DNA of 36,198 nucleotides from a virus. The DNA is taken from the IMG/VR virus record IMGVR_UViG_3300025141_000331, positions 1 through 36,198 of that record. One strand, 5' to 3'. Position 1 is the first letter of the stretch. Each line of letters opens with the position of its first letter. A program made the translations under genes and the position numbers. The notes beneath the pieces are model-generated. The model worked only from the letters and a program-made list of their open reading frames with translations. It was not told the DNA's origin and did not search any database. This document shows, one piece after another, positions 24,626 through 31,146 of this stretch.

Positions 24626-24869
24626 AGAGAATCGCTTAATACTAATGTTACTTATGGTTCTTTTGGTTCAGAGCTTGTTTTTGGCCCTCGCACTTTTGGT
24701 CGCGACCGAGGAGCCGCGGCCCCCCGAGGTGAATTGGATAAGGGCGAGCAGCGATCGCGCGAAATTTGTCCGAAAAAATTTTCCTCTTTCGTCAGATACT
24801 CTTGACAAATTAGATAAACTAAAGTATACTAGTTGTATAGTTTTTAGCTTAAGGAGCAGTAAATGTTAG
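24603..24869 (+). CDS. small membrane-anchored protein overlapping its neighbours
   Basis: An 88-residue frame starting ATG 24603 (or 24609), overlapping the phosphatase end by 23 bases. A basic N-terminus (MKKRHREN) precedes a strong span (LILMLLMVLLVQSLFLALAL), then a polar tail. The topology would fit a small inner-membrane or spanin-like protein. The last 70 bases also contain the purA promoter and the frame overlaps the purA start by seven bases, so the C-terminus may be poorly constrained. Moderate confidence that it is expressed. Confidence 0.45.
   Translation: MRMKKRHRENRLILMLLMVLLVQSLFLALALLVATEEPRPPEVNWIRASSDRAKFVRKNFPLSSDTLDKLDKLKYTSCIVFSLRSSKC
24802..24830 (+). promoter_or_regulatory. 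sigma70-type promoter for purA-like gene
   Basis: TTGACA (24802-24807), 17 bp, TATACT (24825-24830), followed by AAGGAG and the ATG at 24863. Short inverted arms AACTA (24817-24821) and TAGTT (24830-24834) flank the -10 region. Confidence 0.75.
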
Positions 24870-25852
24870 CTGATATAATTGTCGACCTGCAATATGGTGA
24901 CTGCGGTAAGGGAAAGGTTACACATTACCTTTGTAAATACAAAGAATACACGCACGTACTGAGATACAACGGAGGCTGCAACGCAGGCCATACGATTTAT
25001 CACGAAGGTAAAAAGTTCGTTACCCATCACATACCTAGTGGAGTATTCCACGGTGTCAAGTCGATAATAGGTTCAGGCTGCGTAGTCAACCCCGCCCAAT
25101 TCTTCAAGGAGATTGGAGAGTTAGAGGCAGGCGGTATTAATACACAAGGCTTGATATACATAGCTGACAACGCGCACGTAATCACTACAAAGCACCTTGA
25201 AGAGGACGGTAAGGATAGCAAGCTAGGTACAACTAAGCAAGGTAACGGGCCCGCGTACAGAGACAAGTACGCGCGCGTGGGAGTGCGTGCAAAGGATGTT
25301 CCCGAACTTGAGCCATATTTGATTAACTTATACGAAGAGTTCCATGAGTCTGGAGAGACCGTAAGGATACTGTGTGAGGGCGCACAAGGCTTTGGACTGG
25401 ACATAGACCATGGCGACTACCCATACGTGACGTCTAGCCATTGTACGAGCGCAGGAGCGTTGCTCAACGCTATCCCACCATCTTGGATCAGAGACGTATG
25501 GGGCGTGGCCAAGCTATATGAAACCTACTCTGGATACAAAGACTTCGAGCCAAAGGAAAAAATATTTCAAAAAATTCGGGACGCTGGCGAAGAGTACGGA
25601 GCAACAACCGGTCGCGCGCGCCAATGTAACTGGATGGACTTCAATTTACTAGAGCGCGCCGCAAAGATTAACGGCGTTAACAAGCTTGTATTCAATAAGG
25701 TTGATATTCTAGAAGAAGTAAAAGTTTGGAAACTAATTAATAATAGTGAAACGGTAGATTTTTCTTCCGGAACAGATATGGAAAAGTGGCTACAAGATAA
25801 GTTAGGAAATAATTTAGAAGTTCATTTTTCTGGGAACCCGCATACATTATGA
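24863..25852 (+). CDS. purA: adenylosuccinate synthetase, short form
   Basis: Joins IMP and aspartate using GTP, the first committed step to AMP. The P-loop reads LQYGDCGKGK (9-18) with catalytic D13 kept; cellular PurA has QWGDEGKGK. Other kept elements: NAGHT with H43, GTTKQGNGPAYRDK (122-135), EGAQGFGLDIDHG, the aspartate loop GATTGRAR (246-253, Arg251/253) and guanine-specifying NKVD (278-281). At 329 residues it lacks about 100 residues of bacterial PurA, matching archaeal-length and phage forms. Keeping D13 argues against the diaminopurine enzyme PurZ. It has its own strong promoter. Confidence 0.9.
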   Translation: MLADIIVDLQYGDCGKGKVTHYLCKYKEYTHVLRYNGGCNAGHTIYHEGKKFVTHHIPSGVFHGVKSIIGSGCVVNPAQFFKEIGELEAGGINTQGLIYIADNAHVITTKHLEEDGKDSKLGTTKQGNGPAYRDKYARVGVRAKDVPELEPYLINLYEEFHESGETVRILCEGAQGFGLDIDHGDYPYVTSSHCTSAGALLNAIPPSWIRDVWGVAKLYETYSGYKDFEPKEKIFQKIRDAGEEYGATTGRARQCNWMDFNLLERAAKINGVNKLVFNKVDILEEVKVWKLINNSETVDFSSGTDMEKWLQDKLGNNLEVHFSGNPHTL

Positions 25853-25890
25853 TATAAAATTGACGAAAGTCCTTTTGAGGAGAGTCGCTC

Positions 25891-26112
25891 ATGGAAAAAA
25901 CAAGAAAAGAGAAGCGACGCGAACTTCTTGAGAGGGCGGAAAGCAGGATAAATAATATCAATAACGATTATGTGTTTAAAGCAGACTTCGAATGCGCTCG
26001 TATATTAAAAGAAATGATAATAGAGATAAGAATTTTAGCTTACGAAAACAATAAATATAAAAAAATTCTAGAGCACAACAAACTCTATATAAAAAAACTA
26101 GAAAAAAGATAA
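25891..26112 (+). CDS. small coiled-coil protein
   Basis: A 73-residue, almost entirely helical, lysine/glutamate-rich protein. Heptad-like spacing runs through EKRRELLERAESRINNI and KKILEHNKLYIKKLEKR. GAGGAG sits 12-17 bases upstream. It has no recognised family. Confidence 0.6.
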   Translation: MEKTRKEKRRELLERAESRINNINNDYVFKADFECARILKEMIIEIRILAYENNKYKKILEHNKLYIKKLEKR

Positions 26113-26116
26113 AATA

Positions 26117-26221
26117 ATGTCATACGGATCCGTGGAACACGAGCTTATATGCCTGGTACAAATACTAATAGATAATTATGCTATTTGTATGTCGTATCTA
26201 GAAAAACAGCAATTAATGTAA
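26117..26221 (+). CDS. 34-residue peptide (uncertain)
   Basis: A short frame from ATG 26117, four bases after the preceding stop. It is mostly hydrophobic and helical (LICLVQILIDNYAICMSYL). The ribosome site is weak (AAAAGAT). It is included because it fills an otherwise empty stretch in a region of tiny genes. Confidence 0.3.
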   Translation: MSYGSVEHELICLVQILIDNYAICMSYLEKQQLM

Positions 26222-26260
26222 CCAGCATACTATTTATGCTTAATCCATGGAGTTCTTATA

Positions 26261-26440
26261 ATGGAAAACGCTTCCTTTTTGGAAAAGATAGAGCAGTATG
26301 AATCTGGCCGCCTTTCTTTTGAAAACACAGTATACTTGTTCCAGCATTTGGTTGATTCTGGAAAAATAATTAATATGAAAAACGACTATTATGCGTCTGC
26401 TAACAACCTAATAGACTTAGGTCACGTCGTACTCAGATAA
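26261..26440 (+). CDS. 59-residue small phage protein (YESG / LFQ-LVDSG family)
   Basis: The pattern I-x-x-YESGRLSFENTVYLFQ, then LVDSG, a YYASANNLIDLG segment and a short end matches a very common family of short phage proteins (typically EKIxxYExGELxxEExxxLFQxLIDTG with a C-terminal LIxxG). The function of the family is unknown. TGGAGT lies upstream of the ATG. Despite its size this is a well-supported gene. Confidence 0.7.
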   Translation: MENASFLEKIEQYESGRLSFENTVYLFQHLVDSGKIINMKNDYYASANNLIDLGHVVLR

Positions 26441-26459
26441 AATAATATTCCGAATGGCC

Positions 26460-26494
26460 ATGACGACCACTGCCTCCCTATTTATTATAGGGGG
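26460..26494 (+). promoter_or_regulatory. possible promoter and hairpin in the 125-base gap
   Basis: ATGACG (26460-26465), 17 bp, TATTAT (26483-26488) is a fair sigma70 match. The same bases hold a hairpin, CCCTA (26476-26480) with TAGGG (26488-26492) around a 7-base loop, extendable by a C-G and a T-G pair. No T-tract follows, so it is not a terminator. Nothing else is seen in 26441-26565. Confidence 0.35.
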
Positions 26495-26565
26495 TAGCTG
26501 ATGGAGTATACAATATTTTACCAAACCTCTGTTCGAATTTAATTACGCATTAAGGAAACAATATT

Positions 26566-26739
26566 TTGAGAAGAGTATACGAACCGGACAAGAATGAAAC
26601 TAAATTGGATGAGGCTATAACGCAGTTATATCTTCTAAAACATGCGCTAGAGGTAGAGGCCTCAGAGAAGATTGAAGCTAAGATTAATAATATTCGATCG
26701 ATACTGATCGAAGTAAAAGAAAATTTTCAAAAGGATTGA
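26566..26739 (+). CDS. 57-residue helical protein, TTG start
   Basis: A small acidic helical protein beginning at TTG 26566 behind AAGGAA. It contains DEAITQLYLLKHALEVEA and a second helix ending ENFQKD. No in-frame ATG exists near the 5' end. It ends one base before the next ATG (TGACATG). Not recognised. Confidence 0.5.
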   Translation: MRRVYEPDKNETKLDEAITQLYLLKHALEVEASEKIEAKINNIRSILIEVKENFQKD

Positions 26740-26740
26740 C

Positions 26741-26944
26741 ATGTCAACTGTTAACATTTCCGAGGACGTGCTTACTGTCTTATTAGAGGCAGCAGAGGCG
26801 TCCTTACCTGATAAGAAAGAGGAGCTTAGGAAGCTTCGAGGCAAGGAAGAGGCGTTTGTACTCCGACTAGTAGAGAATAATGTATCTAGATGCGAGCGCG
26901 CTATATTTGACGCGAAAGAGGCGCTCTTTAGATCTCTAAAGTGA
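26741..26944 (+). CDS. 67-residue helical protein
   Basis: An acidic and basic helical protein (ISEDVLTVLLEAAEASLPDK, then KEEAFVLRLVENNV). It begins one base after the previous stop and ends overlapping the next GTG by four bases, so translation is coupled. Not recognised. Confidence 0.6.
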   Translation: MSTVNISEDVLTVLLEAAEASLPDKKEELRKLRGKEEAFVLRLVENNVSRCERAIFDAKEALFRSLK

Positions 26945-27258
26945 TAGGCACCCTGCTTCATTATAATAGTGCCGGTTCAAAAGCTATGGGGATAGTTGTA
27001 GATTATTTCAGGTATGAACGGAAGGATTCGAAGAGTAGAGTAATGCAGCACGGTGATGTTATTATAGCGCTGGAGTGGGTCAAGAAAGATGACAAGATGC
27101 CGTCTCAAGTTTGGCCTGCAAGATCTTGGGGTACCGCTGGAGATGATCACCTAAGCTCTTCTGACCTAAGATACTGGCCACTGGATTATGAAAAAAAGTC
27201 TTGGTATAATCTAAAACACTTTAAGGTTATTTCCGCTGGTCCAAAGAAAACTACTTAA
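26941..27258 (+). CDS. divergent SH3-like array relative
   Basis: A 105-residue beta-rich protein from GTG 26941. The layout mirrors the mini-protein array: an N-terminal strand IGTLLHY, AMGIVVDYF (the G-I-V strand), VIIALEWV (the V-x-W strand) and a closing FKVISAG. It lacks the GDLV tetrapeptide and is longer. It stands just before the first CTTAAT promoter and is the first family relative met from the left. Confidence 0.55.
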   Translation: MIGTLLHYNSAGSKAMGIVVDYFRYERKDSKSRVMQHGDVIIALEWVKKDDKMPSQVWPARSWGTAGDDHLSSSDLRYWPLDYEKKSWYNLKHFKVISAGPKKTT

Positions 27259-27282
27259 ATAATTTTGTTCCGTGCTTATAGT
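27254..27282 (+). promoter_or_regulatory. CTTAAT-class promoter 1
   Basis: CTTAAA (27254-27259), 17 bp, TATAGT (27277-27282), with CGTGCT before the -10. AAGGAGGT follows within about 10 bases, giving a very short leader before ATG 27302. The -35 includes the preceding stop codon. Confidence 0.7.
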
Positions 27283-27301
27283 TATTATATAAGGAGGTCC
27301 T

Positions 27302-27538
27302 ATGGAAATGGCACCACCCTCACATGAAATAAAACCAGAGATCTTCAAGAATATCTTTCTTGAAGATTGGATCAAATTACAGCGTGAGGCAGAAGAAGTC
27401 TATGAAGAGGCTCTTCTCTTAAAGAAGGAGGGCAAATACGCACAGTATACACAATTGATGCGCAAATATGATATATATATTGCTAGCGCAGATACAATGT
27501 TAGATATTGCTGCAAAATTTCCCATAGCGGAGGCATGA
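27302..27538 (+). CDS. hypothetical helical protein
   Basis: A 78-residue acidic helical protein (EDWIKLQREAEEVYEEALLL). AAGGAGGT gives a near-ideal ribosome site; ATG 27308 is an alternative start. Its stop overlaps the next ATG by four bases. First gene behind promoter 1. Confidence 0.65.
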   Translation: MEMAPPSHEIKPEIFKNIFLEDWIKLQREAEEVYEEALLLKKEGKYAQYTQLMRKYDIYIASADTMLDIAAKFPIAEA

Positions 27539-27891
27539 TGAGATACTCAGAAGAAGAAATAGATCTAGCGTTTCACTATTTTGTTAAAGAAGCGCAAAAA
27601 ATAGTGTCAGAATATATGGACACGCACTTTCCAACATTGCCAAAAGAGCATATTGAAGTGAATGATAACGGGCATGTATACTGGAAACTATCCAGAGTCA
27701 GTGATTCGGACCGCCATGGCGCTACTTCAAGAACTGTATACGCTTTTGTCAGAAAGAGAGACGGCGCGATTTTCAAACCAGCATCTTGGAAGGCGCCTTA
27801 TACTAAGGGCAAAAGCGCAGTGAGAGGCTATGTAACCGACGAGTGGGCCTCTAGCGTACTCACACCCCATGGGGTAATATATGCGAGGTGA
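27535..27891 (+). CDS. conserved phage hypothetical (KPASWKAP motif)
   Basis: A 118-residue protein. The C-terminal half, YAFVRKRDGAIFKPASWKAP then KGKSAVRGYVTDEW, matches a recurring small phage family in which a KPASWKAPAK-type motif follows a strand reporting on a residue-modified basic patch. The family's function is unknown; the basic motif suggests nucleic-acid contact. Start at ATG 27535 or 27538. Its last four bases are the start of the first strict array member. Confidence 0.65.
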   Translation: MMRYSEEEIDLAFHYFVKEAQKIVSEYMDTHFPTLPKEHIEVNDNGHVYWKLSRVSDSDRHGATSRTVYAFVRKRDGAIFKPASWKAPYTKGKSAVRGYVTDEWASSVLTPHGVIYAR

Positions 27892-28088
27892 AGGTAGGCT
27901 CCCTGGTTTCGTACATAGGCCCATGGGTGCCTGGGATATTCCCAGATGACGCCACCAGAGAACCGGCTTACGGAATAATAATAGAAATGGGCGAACATTT
28001 CCAGGGTACAAACATTTGTGTACACTGGATGGAATCAGAAGAATCCTTCTGGCATGACGAGACAGACTTAAGGATATTGAGTGAATAG
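27888..28088 (+). CDS. GDLV-family mini-protein (MKVGSLV)
   Basis: A 66-residue array member, GTG start overlapping the previous gene by four bases. MKVGSLVSYIG, then YGIIIEMGEHF, ICVHWME and a closing LRILSE. Its end overlaps the next start by eight bases. Confidence 0.7.
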   Translation: MKVGSLVSYIGPWVPGIFPDDATREPAYGIIIEMGEHFQGTNICVHWMESEESFWHDETDLRILSE

Positions 28089-28332
28089 AAGAAACCCGCC
28101 GAAGGCAGGTGACACGGTGATATGGAAAGATGGCTCAGTCGGCATATTGGTCGAGCGCTTTGATTTGTATGCCAAAGGCAATATTGCCAGCAGAAATTAC
28201 ACACCCTGTTGGTGCTGGAGGATCGAATTTCCGCAATCACCACCTTACGACTACAATATTCAGTACGGCGAGAGCGAAATTAATCTGATTAATAGGAATA
28301 AGGTAAAAAAGATTATACCATGCCCAGGTTAA
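28081..28332 (+). CDS. GDLV-family mini-protein with N-terminal extension
   Basis: An 83-residue member, GTG 28081. The extension MNRRNPP precedes KAGDTVIWKDGSVGILVERF; the W-strand reads CWCWRIEF and the last strand KVKKIIP. It is longer than most members because of an insert around SPPYDYN. Its stop codon forms part of promoter 2. Confidence 0.65.
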   Translation: MNRRNPPKAGDTVIWKDGSVGILVERFDLYAKGNIASRNYTPCWCWRIEFPQSPPYDYNIQYGESEINLINRNKVKKIIPCPG

Positions 28333-28356
28333 TTTTAGGATCTGCGTGCTTATAAT
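28328..28356 (+). promoter_or_regulatory. CTTAAT-class promoter 2
   Basis: GTTAAT (28328-28333), 17 bp, TATAAT (28351-28356) preceded by GCGTGCT. TAGGAGGT follows, so the leader is about 15 bases before ATG 28378. Confidence 0.7.
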
Positions 28357-28377
28357 ATACTTACTAGGAGGTGCCCA

Positions 28378-28530
28378 ATGAAGATTGGCGACTATGTTGT
28401 CTGTGAAGGCAAAGAAGGCAAGATCATACGATTTCAGCCCAAGACAAGAGATCTAATTGTAAAGGATGGCAATGGAGAAATCCATACTTTCTCTCAATTT
28501 ACGACGGAGTTAAAAAATGCGCGCCGGTGA
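28378..28530 (+). CDS. GDLV-family mini-protein, shortest form (MKIGDYV)
   Basis: A 50-residue member behind TAGGAGGT. MKIGDYVVCEGKEGKIIRF followed by LIVKDGNGE; it lacks the W of the third strand. The last 14 bases are shared with the next gene, giving a C-terminus NARR. Confidence 0.7.
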   Translation: MKIGDYVVCEGKEGKIIRFQPKTRDLIVKDGNGEIHTFSQFTTELKNARR

Positions 28531-28708
28531 TTTGGTTAAGCTCAAATCTAGTATCCGTCGGACCAACCATCATAGAGATATTTTAGGCTTGGTGATAGAA
28601 TATCTTGAACCGGAAGGATATCTGCACGCGTCTGCGCTTGTCAAGTGGCCCATGGGAGAAGAATTCGAGTGGCCACATACTTTGGAGGTTGTCAATGAAG
28701 CCAGGTGA
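28517..28708 (+). CDS. GDLV-family mini-protein (MRAGDLV)
   Basis: A 63-residue member. MRAGDLVKLKSS, LGLVIEYLEPEGYL, ALVKWPMGEEF, LEVVNEAR. The EPEGYL insert also occurs as PTEGYL in the member at 34807, suggesting these two are close copies. 14-base overlaps on both sides. Confidence 0.75.
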   Translation: MRAGDLVKLKSSIRRTNHHRDILGLVIEYLEPEGYLHASALVKWPMGEEFEWPHTLEVVNEAR

Positions 28709-28895
28709 TTTGGTAAATAATACTCATGCCCTTGATCGCAGTGGTTTAGGTCTTATAGTTGAAGTGCAGCATGACGCGACGAAGCGCACGCCAGGTTGTG
28801 ACTACAAAGTACAGTGGATCAATCCGCCGCCAGGGTGTCCTAAATATTCATGGAACAGTGCGGCATGGTTGGAGTTAGTGAATGAAGGCCGGTGA
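28695..28895 (+). CDS. GDLV-family mini-protein (MKPGDLV)
   Basis: A 66-residue member; the frame is open upstream, but ATG 28695 is chosen because it aligns with the family start and the 14-base junction. GLGLIVEVQHD, YKVQWINPPPG, LELVNEGR. Confidence 0.75.
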   Translation: MKPGDLVNNTHALDRSGLGLIVEVQHDATKRTPGCDYKVQWINPPPGCPKYSWNSAAWLELVNEGR

Positions 28896-29064
28896 TTTAG
28901 TAACTTTATCTGCCTATGGACAGAAACTAAAAATGTTTTCTAGACTTTATAATAAAGTCGGTCTAGTGGTGAAAGTTATGAACGATGGATCTTGTAATGT
29001 CCGCTGGCAGGGAGCGGAAGATCATTCGTATATGGAAAGAAAAGATATAAAAAGAGCTAAATAA
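28882..29064 (+). CDS. GDLV-family mini-protein (MKAGDLV)
   Basis: A 60-residue member. MKAGDLVTLSA, VGLVVKVMNDG, CNVRWQGAED, ending DIKRAK rather than LEVIS. It closes this sub-run; the end touches promoter 3. Confidence 0.75.
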   Translation: MKAGDLVTLSAYGQKLKMFSRLYNKVGLVVKVMNDGSCNVRWQGAEDHSYMERKDIKRAK

Positions 29065-29085
29065 GTACGATTCTGTGCTTATAAT
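29057..29085 (+). promoter_or_regulatory. CTTAAT-class promoter 3
   Basis: CTAAAT (29057-29062), 17 bp, TATAAT (29080-29085), preceded by TGTGCT. AGGAGTGG follows just before the deaminase gene. Confidence 0.65.
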
Positions 29086-29112
29086 AAAGAATAGGAGTGG
29101 ACATTATGTCCG

Positions 29113-29469
29113 GTGTATTACGAAGCTCGTGAGAGAGCATTGAAAAATGGTAGGGTCTACCATCTCGCTGCTATTTTGAAGCGAGGAAAGAAAGTCGTCA
29201 GAATAGGCGAGAACACATATAAGACTCACCCTAGATTCAAAAGAACATATCCAGATGGCACAACAGGCAGCCACATGCACGCAGAAATGAATGTGCTACG
29301 CTTTGCAAAGCCAGGAGATACCATAGAGGTTATTAGATTTCTAAAGACTGGCGGTAGAGCCATGGCAAAGCCTTGTCAGTATTGTATGAAGTACATACGA
29401 GAGGCTGGAATTAAAGAGATCAAGTATACTAATCTAGAAGGAGAGTGGGAGTGCATGAAAATAGTTTAA
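29113..29469 (+). CDS. cytidine/deoxycytidylate deaminase-like zinc protein
   Basis: A CDA-superfamily deaminase of about 118 residues: zinc ligand and catalytic H56-A-E58 in SHMHAEMNVLRFA, and P87-C-x-x-C91 in AKPCQYCMKYI. GRVYHLAAILKRG near the start is typical of the phage branch. The substrate is unknown (dCMP, cytidine or a nucleic acid). The start is odd: the well-placed ATG 29106 reads a different frame and stops after eight codons, while the deaminase frame begins at GTG 29113. Removing one G from the CCGG at 29110-29113 would join them. Either GTG is used or the 5' end carries a one-base indel. Confidence 0.8.
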   Translation: MYYEARERALKNGRVYHLAAILKRGKKVVRIGENTYKTHPRFKRTYPDGTTGSHMHAEMNVLRFAKPGDTIEVIRFLKTGGRAMAKPCQYCMKYIREAGIKEIKYTNLEGEWECMKIV

Positions 29470-29681
29470 AAGTAGGCGATCTGATTTCGTACTGTAACAT
29501 AGACCAGGAAATAGTTTATGGGCTGGTTGTAAAGCTCGTCGGCTGGAAAAAAGAAGCTCGGGGCGAAGCAGTATCAGTAGTGTGGATGGACGACGGCCTA
29601 CCAACATACGAAAATATAGACAGCATTCTCGGAGATTCACCAGATTATAATTACATGGGACTAATAAATGAAAGTCGGTGA
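29451..29681 (+). CDS. GDLV-family mini-protein with N-terminal extension (LKVGDLI)
   Basis: A 76-residue member from GTG 29451 (GTG 29445 also possible) behind AGGAGAG, overlapping the deaminase end by 19 bases. HENSLKVGDLISY, YGLVVKLVGWKK, VSVVWMDDG, then GLINESR. 14-base overlap with the next member. Confidence 0.7.
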   Translation: MHENSLKVGDLISYCNIDQEIVYGLVVKLVGWKKEARGEAVSVVWMDDGLPTYENIDSILGDSPDYNYMGLINESR

Positions 29682-29889
29682 TCTAGTAAAATGTAATTGG
29701 CAGCCCGGCTCATCGCACGTTGAAGATGACTGTGCTGTGCCTATGAAATTTATAATCAAAGGCGAGGTAGGAATTATTATTGGCAAGAGAGAGCAGCGCT
29801 ATATAGGCAGCAGTTATAACGTGGTTCTATTTCCAAAATTTGGTTATAAGCATACGTTAAGCGACGGCGCTCTTGACTTATTGAACTAG
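29668..29889 (+). CDS. GDLV-family mini-protein (MKVGDLV)
   Basis: A 73-residue member. MKVGDLVKCNWQPG, VGIIIGKREQRY, YNVVLFPKFGY; no W in the third strand, and the end LDLLN is not LEVIS. Last array gene before the tRNA cluster. Confidence 0.75.
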   Translation: MKVGDLVKCNWQPGSSHVEDDCAVPMKFIIKGEVGIIIGKREQRYIGSSYNVVLFPKFGYKHTLSDGALDLLN

Positions 29890-29919
29890 ATTTAGTATGA
29901 TGGTGTTATAAATATTTTT

Positions 29920-29996
<77 letters not shown>

Positions 29997-30025
29997 CTTA
30001 ACTTAATACATATCGTGCTTATAAT
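29997..30025 (+). promoter_or_regulatory. CTTAAT-class promoter 4, before tRNA-Leu
   Basis: CTTAAC (29997-30002, directly after the tRNA-Arg CCA), 17 bp, TATAAT (30020-30025) preceded by TCGTGCT. Transcription would begin just before the tRNA-Leu 5' end at 30036. Confidence 0.7.
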
Positions 30026-30035
30026 ATAAATACAT

Positions 30036-30118
30036 GGCCGAGTGGCGGAATTGGTATACGCAGCAGACTTAAAATCTGTCGCCCTATGGGCTTGTGGGTT
30101 CGAGTCCCACCTCGGCTA
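30036..30118 (+). tRNA. tRNA-Leu (anticodon UAA)
   Basis: Class II tRNA with a long variable arm (GTCGCCCTATGGGCTT). Acceptor GGCCGAG/CTCGGCT, D-arm with GCGGAATTGGTATACGC, anticodon stem GCAGA/TCTGT with loop CTTAAAA, T-loop TTCGAGT. CCA is not encoded. It reads TTA, frequent here. Confidence 0.93.
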
Positions 30119-30125
30119 CTACTAT

Positions 30126-30199
30126 GGACCTTTAGCTCAGTTGGTTAGAGCCCTCCGCTCATAACGGAGTGGTCCTCGGTTCGAGTCCGAGAGGGTCCA
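30126..30199 (+). tRNA. tRNA with CAU anticodon (Ile2 or elongator Met)
   Basis: Acceptor GGACCTT/AGGGTCC, D-arm TAGCTCAGTTGGTTAGAGC, anticodon stem CTCCG/CGGAG with loop CTCATAA, T-arm CTCGG/CCGAG with TTCGAGT. CCA is not encoded. It lacks initiator features. Sequence alone does not separate Ile2 (lysidine-modified, reading ATA) from Met; the other two tRNAs serve A/T-rich codons, which favours Ile2. Confidence 0.9.
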
Positions 30200-30223
30200 C
30201 TAAACATTTAATGGAGAATTAAA

Positions 30224-30370
30224 ATGGAACAGATTATTCTTAACTCACTGGAGCAAGCCGAGAGCCGACTTGAAGATTTCCAGACAAAAGAAGATTTAGC
30301 AAAATTTATTGCTGAAGACTTGAAACGAGCCATAGCAGAACAATTGATGCAACAGCTTAATCATCTTTAA
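30224..30370 (+). CDS. 48-residue helical protein
   Basis: A short gene from ATG 30224 behind ATGGAGAA. It is entirely helical and acidic (LEQAESRLEDFQTKEDLAKF and on), ending QQLNHL. Its last codons contain the -35 box of promoter 5. Not an array member. Confidence 0.55.
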   Translation: MEQIILNSLEQAESRLEDFQTKEDLAKFIAEDLKRAIAEQLMQQLNHL

Positions 30371-30384
30371 ATCGTGCTTATAAT
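30356..30384 (+). promoter_or_regulatory. CTTAAT-class promoter 5, predicted leaderless
   Basis: CTTAAT (30356-30361, within a coding region, not a stop codon), 17 bp, TATAAT (30379-30384) preceded by TCGTGCT. Six bases then ATG 30391; no ribosome-binding site. Confidence 0.75.
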
Positions 30385-30390
30385 ATAAGT

Positions 30391-30606
30391 ATGAATGAAC
30401 TTAAGAAGCCTGTCGTTGGAGACCTCGTTGTCCTTGACTGGGAAGAGCTGTCTATGGACGAGCGACTTTACACTGACGAACGGCGCTTACATAATCCTGG
30501 CATCATCATCAAATGTGTTGGTATCCGGTGTCATGTATATTGGCCAGACGGCAAGGTGACTCACCCAGAGAGGCAAGTATTAAAAGTATTATGTTCAGCG
30601 AACTAA
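30391..30606 (+). CDS. GDLV-family mini-protein with extension, leaderless (PVVGDLV)
   Basis: A 71-residue member, MNELKKPVVGDLVVLDWEEL, then NPGIIIKCVGI, CHVYWPDGK, ending VLKVLCSAN. ATG lies six bases after the -10 box. 16-base overlap with the next member. Confidence 0.75.
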   Translation: MNELKKPVVGDLVVLDWEELSMDERLYTDERRLHNPGIIIKCVGIRCHVYWPDGKVTHPERQVLKVLCSAN

Positions 30607-30800
30607 AAATAGGCGGGCTGGTTAGATGGGCGTGCCATGGACACTGGGATTGTAAAGGCTTGGGGTTCGTTGTCGATGTTCAACCAAACGGCGCCAAAGT
30701 CATTTGGTACCAAGATTTGTTAAATGGTCAGCCCACACAAGGAATATGGTATGAGTATGAGGAAGATTTTGGCCCCGTTGGAGAGATTGAAGTAGTATGA
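30591..30800 (+). CDS. GDLV-family mini-protein with extension (LKIGGLV)
   Basis: A 69-residue member; start ATG 30591 is chosen because longer versions lie wholly in another gene. MFSELKIGGLVRWACHG, GLGFVVDVQPNG, AKVIWYQD, ending VGEIEVV. Gly replaces Asp of GDLV. Four-base overlap with the next. Confidence 0.7.
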   Translation: MFSELKIGGLVRWACHGHWDCKGLGFVVDVQPNGAKVIWYQDLLNGQPTQGIWYEYEEDFGPVGEIEVV

Positions 30801-30991
30801 AAGCAGGGAGCCTAGTTAAGCCCGCTCCGGGTTGCGATACAATCACGCGCGAAGAGTTAAAAATATATCGATACGGCGTAGTGTTCAGATCTGTCGAAGG
30901 ATCGGCTCCTCTGATGTGGGAGGTCCAGTGGAATACTGGCCAAGCCTCTGGATATTGGTTTGAAGATGAGTTGGAGATTATTGTACAATGA
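30797..30991 (+). CDS. GDLV-family mini-protein (MKAGSLV)
   Basis: A 64-residue member. MKAGSLVKPAPG, YGVVFRSVEGS, WEVQWNTGQASGYWFED, ending LEIIVQ. Four-base overlaps on both sides (ATGA). Confidence 0.75.
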   Translation: MKAGSLVKPAPGCDTITREELKIYRYGVVFRSVEGSAPLMWEVQWNTGQASGYWFEDELEIIVQ

Positions 30992-31146
30992 AAGCCGGTG
31001 ATTTAATAAAGTGTTACAATAGCATTGGCCTAATCGTGCAATGTGACGAGTGGGCAACACTTGTTAGGTGGTGCGATGACAACATTGTCGAAGATTTAAA
31101 CATGTATTCTGAGCATAATATAGAGGTAATCAGTGAAAGTCGGTGA
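30988..31146 (+). CDS. GDLV-family mini-protein, 52 residues (MKAGDLI)
   Basis: A compact member: MKAGDLIKCYNS, IGLIVQCDEW, TLVRWCDDN, IEVISESR. It is close to the minimal form of the fold and useful as a reference for the family. It overlaps the previous gene by four bases and the next by 14. Confidence 0.75.
   Translation: MKAGDLIKCYNSIGLIVQCDEWATLVRWCDDNIVEDLNMYSEHNIEVISESR

Noticed and set aside
24863-25852. Diaminopurine (Z-genome) pathway via PurZ
   Set aside because: The PurA-like protein keeps the catalytic Asp (D13) that PurZ enzymes are reported to lack, the polymerase is family C rather than the DpoZ type, and no DatZ or MazZ gene is visible in the window.
29881-29919. CTTAAT-class promoter before tRNA-Arg
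   Set aside because: TATAAA at 29907-29912 is preceded by GTGT, but the bases 17 bp upstream (AACTAG) do not match either -35 class.
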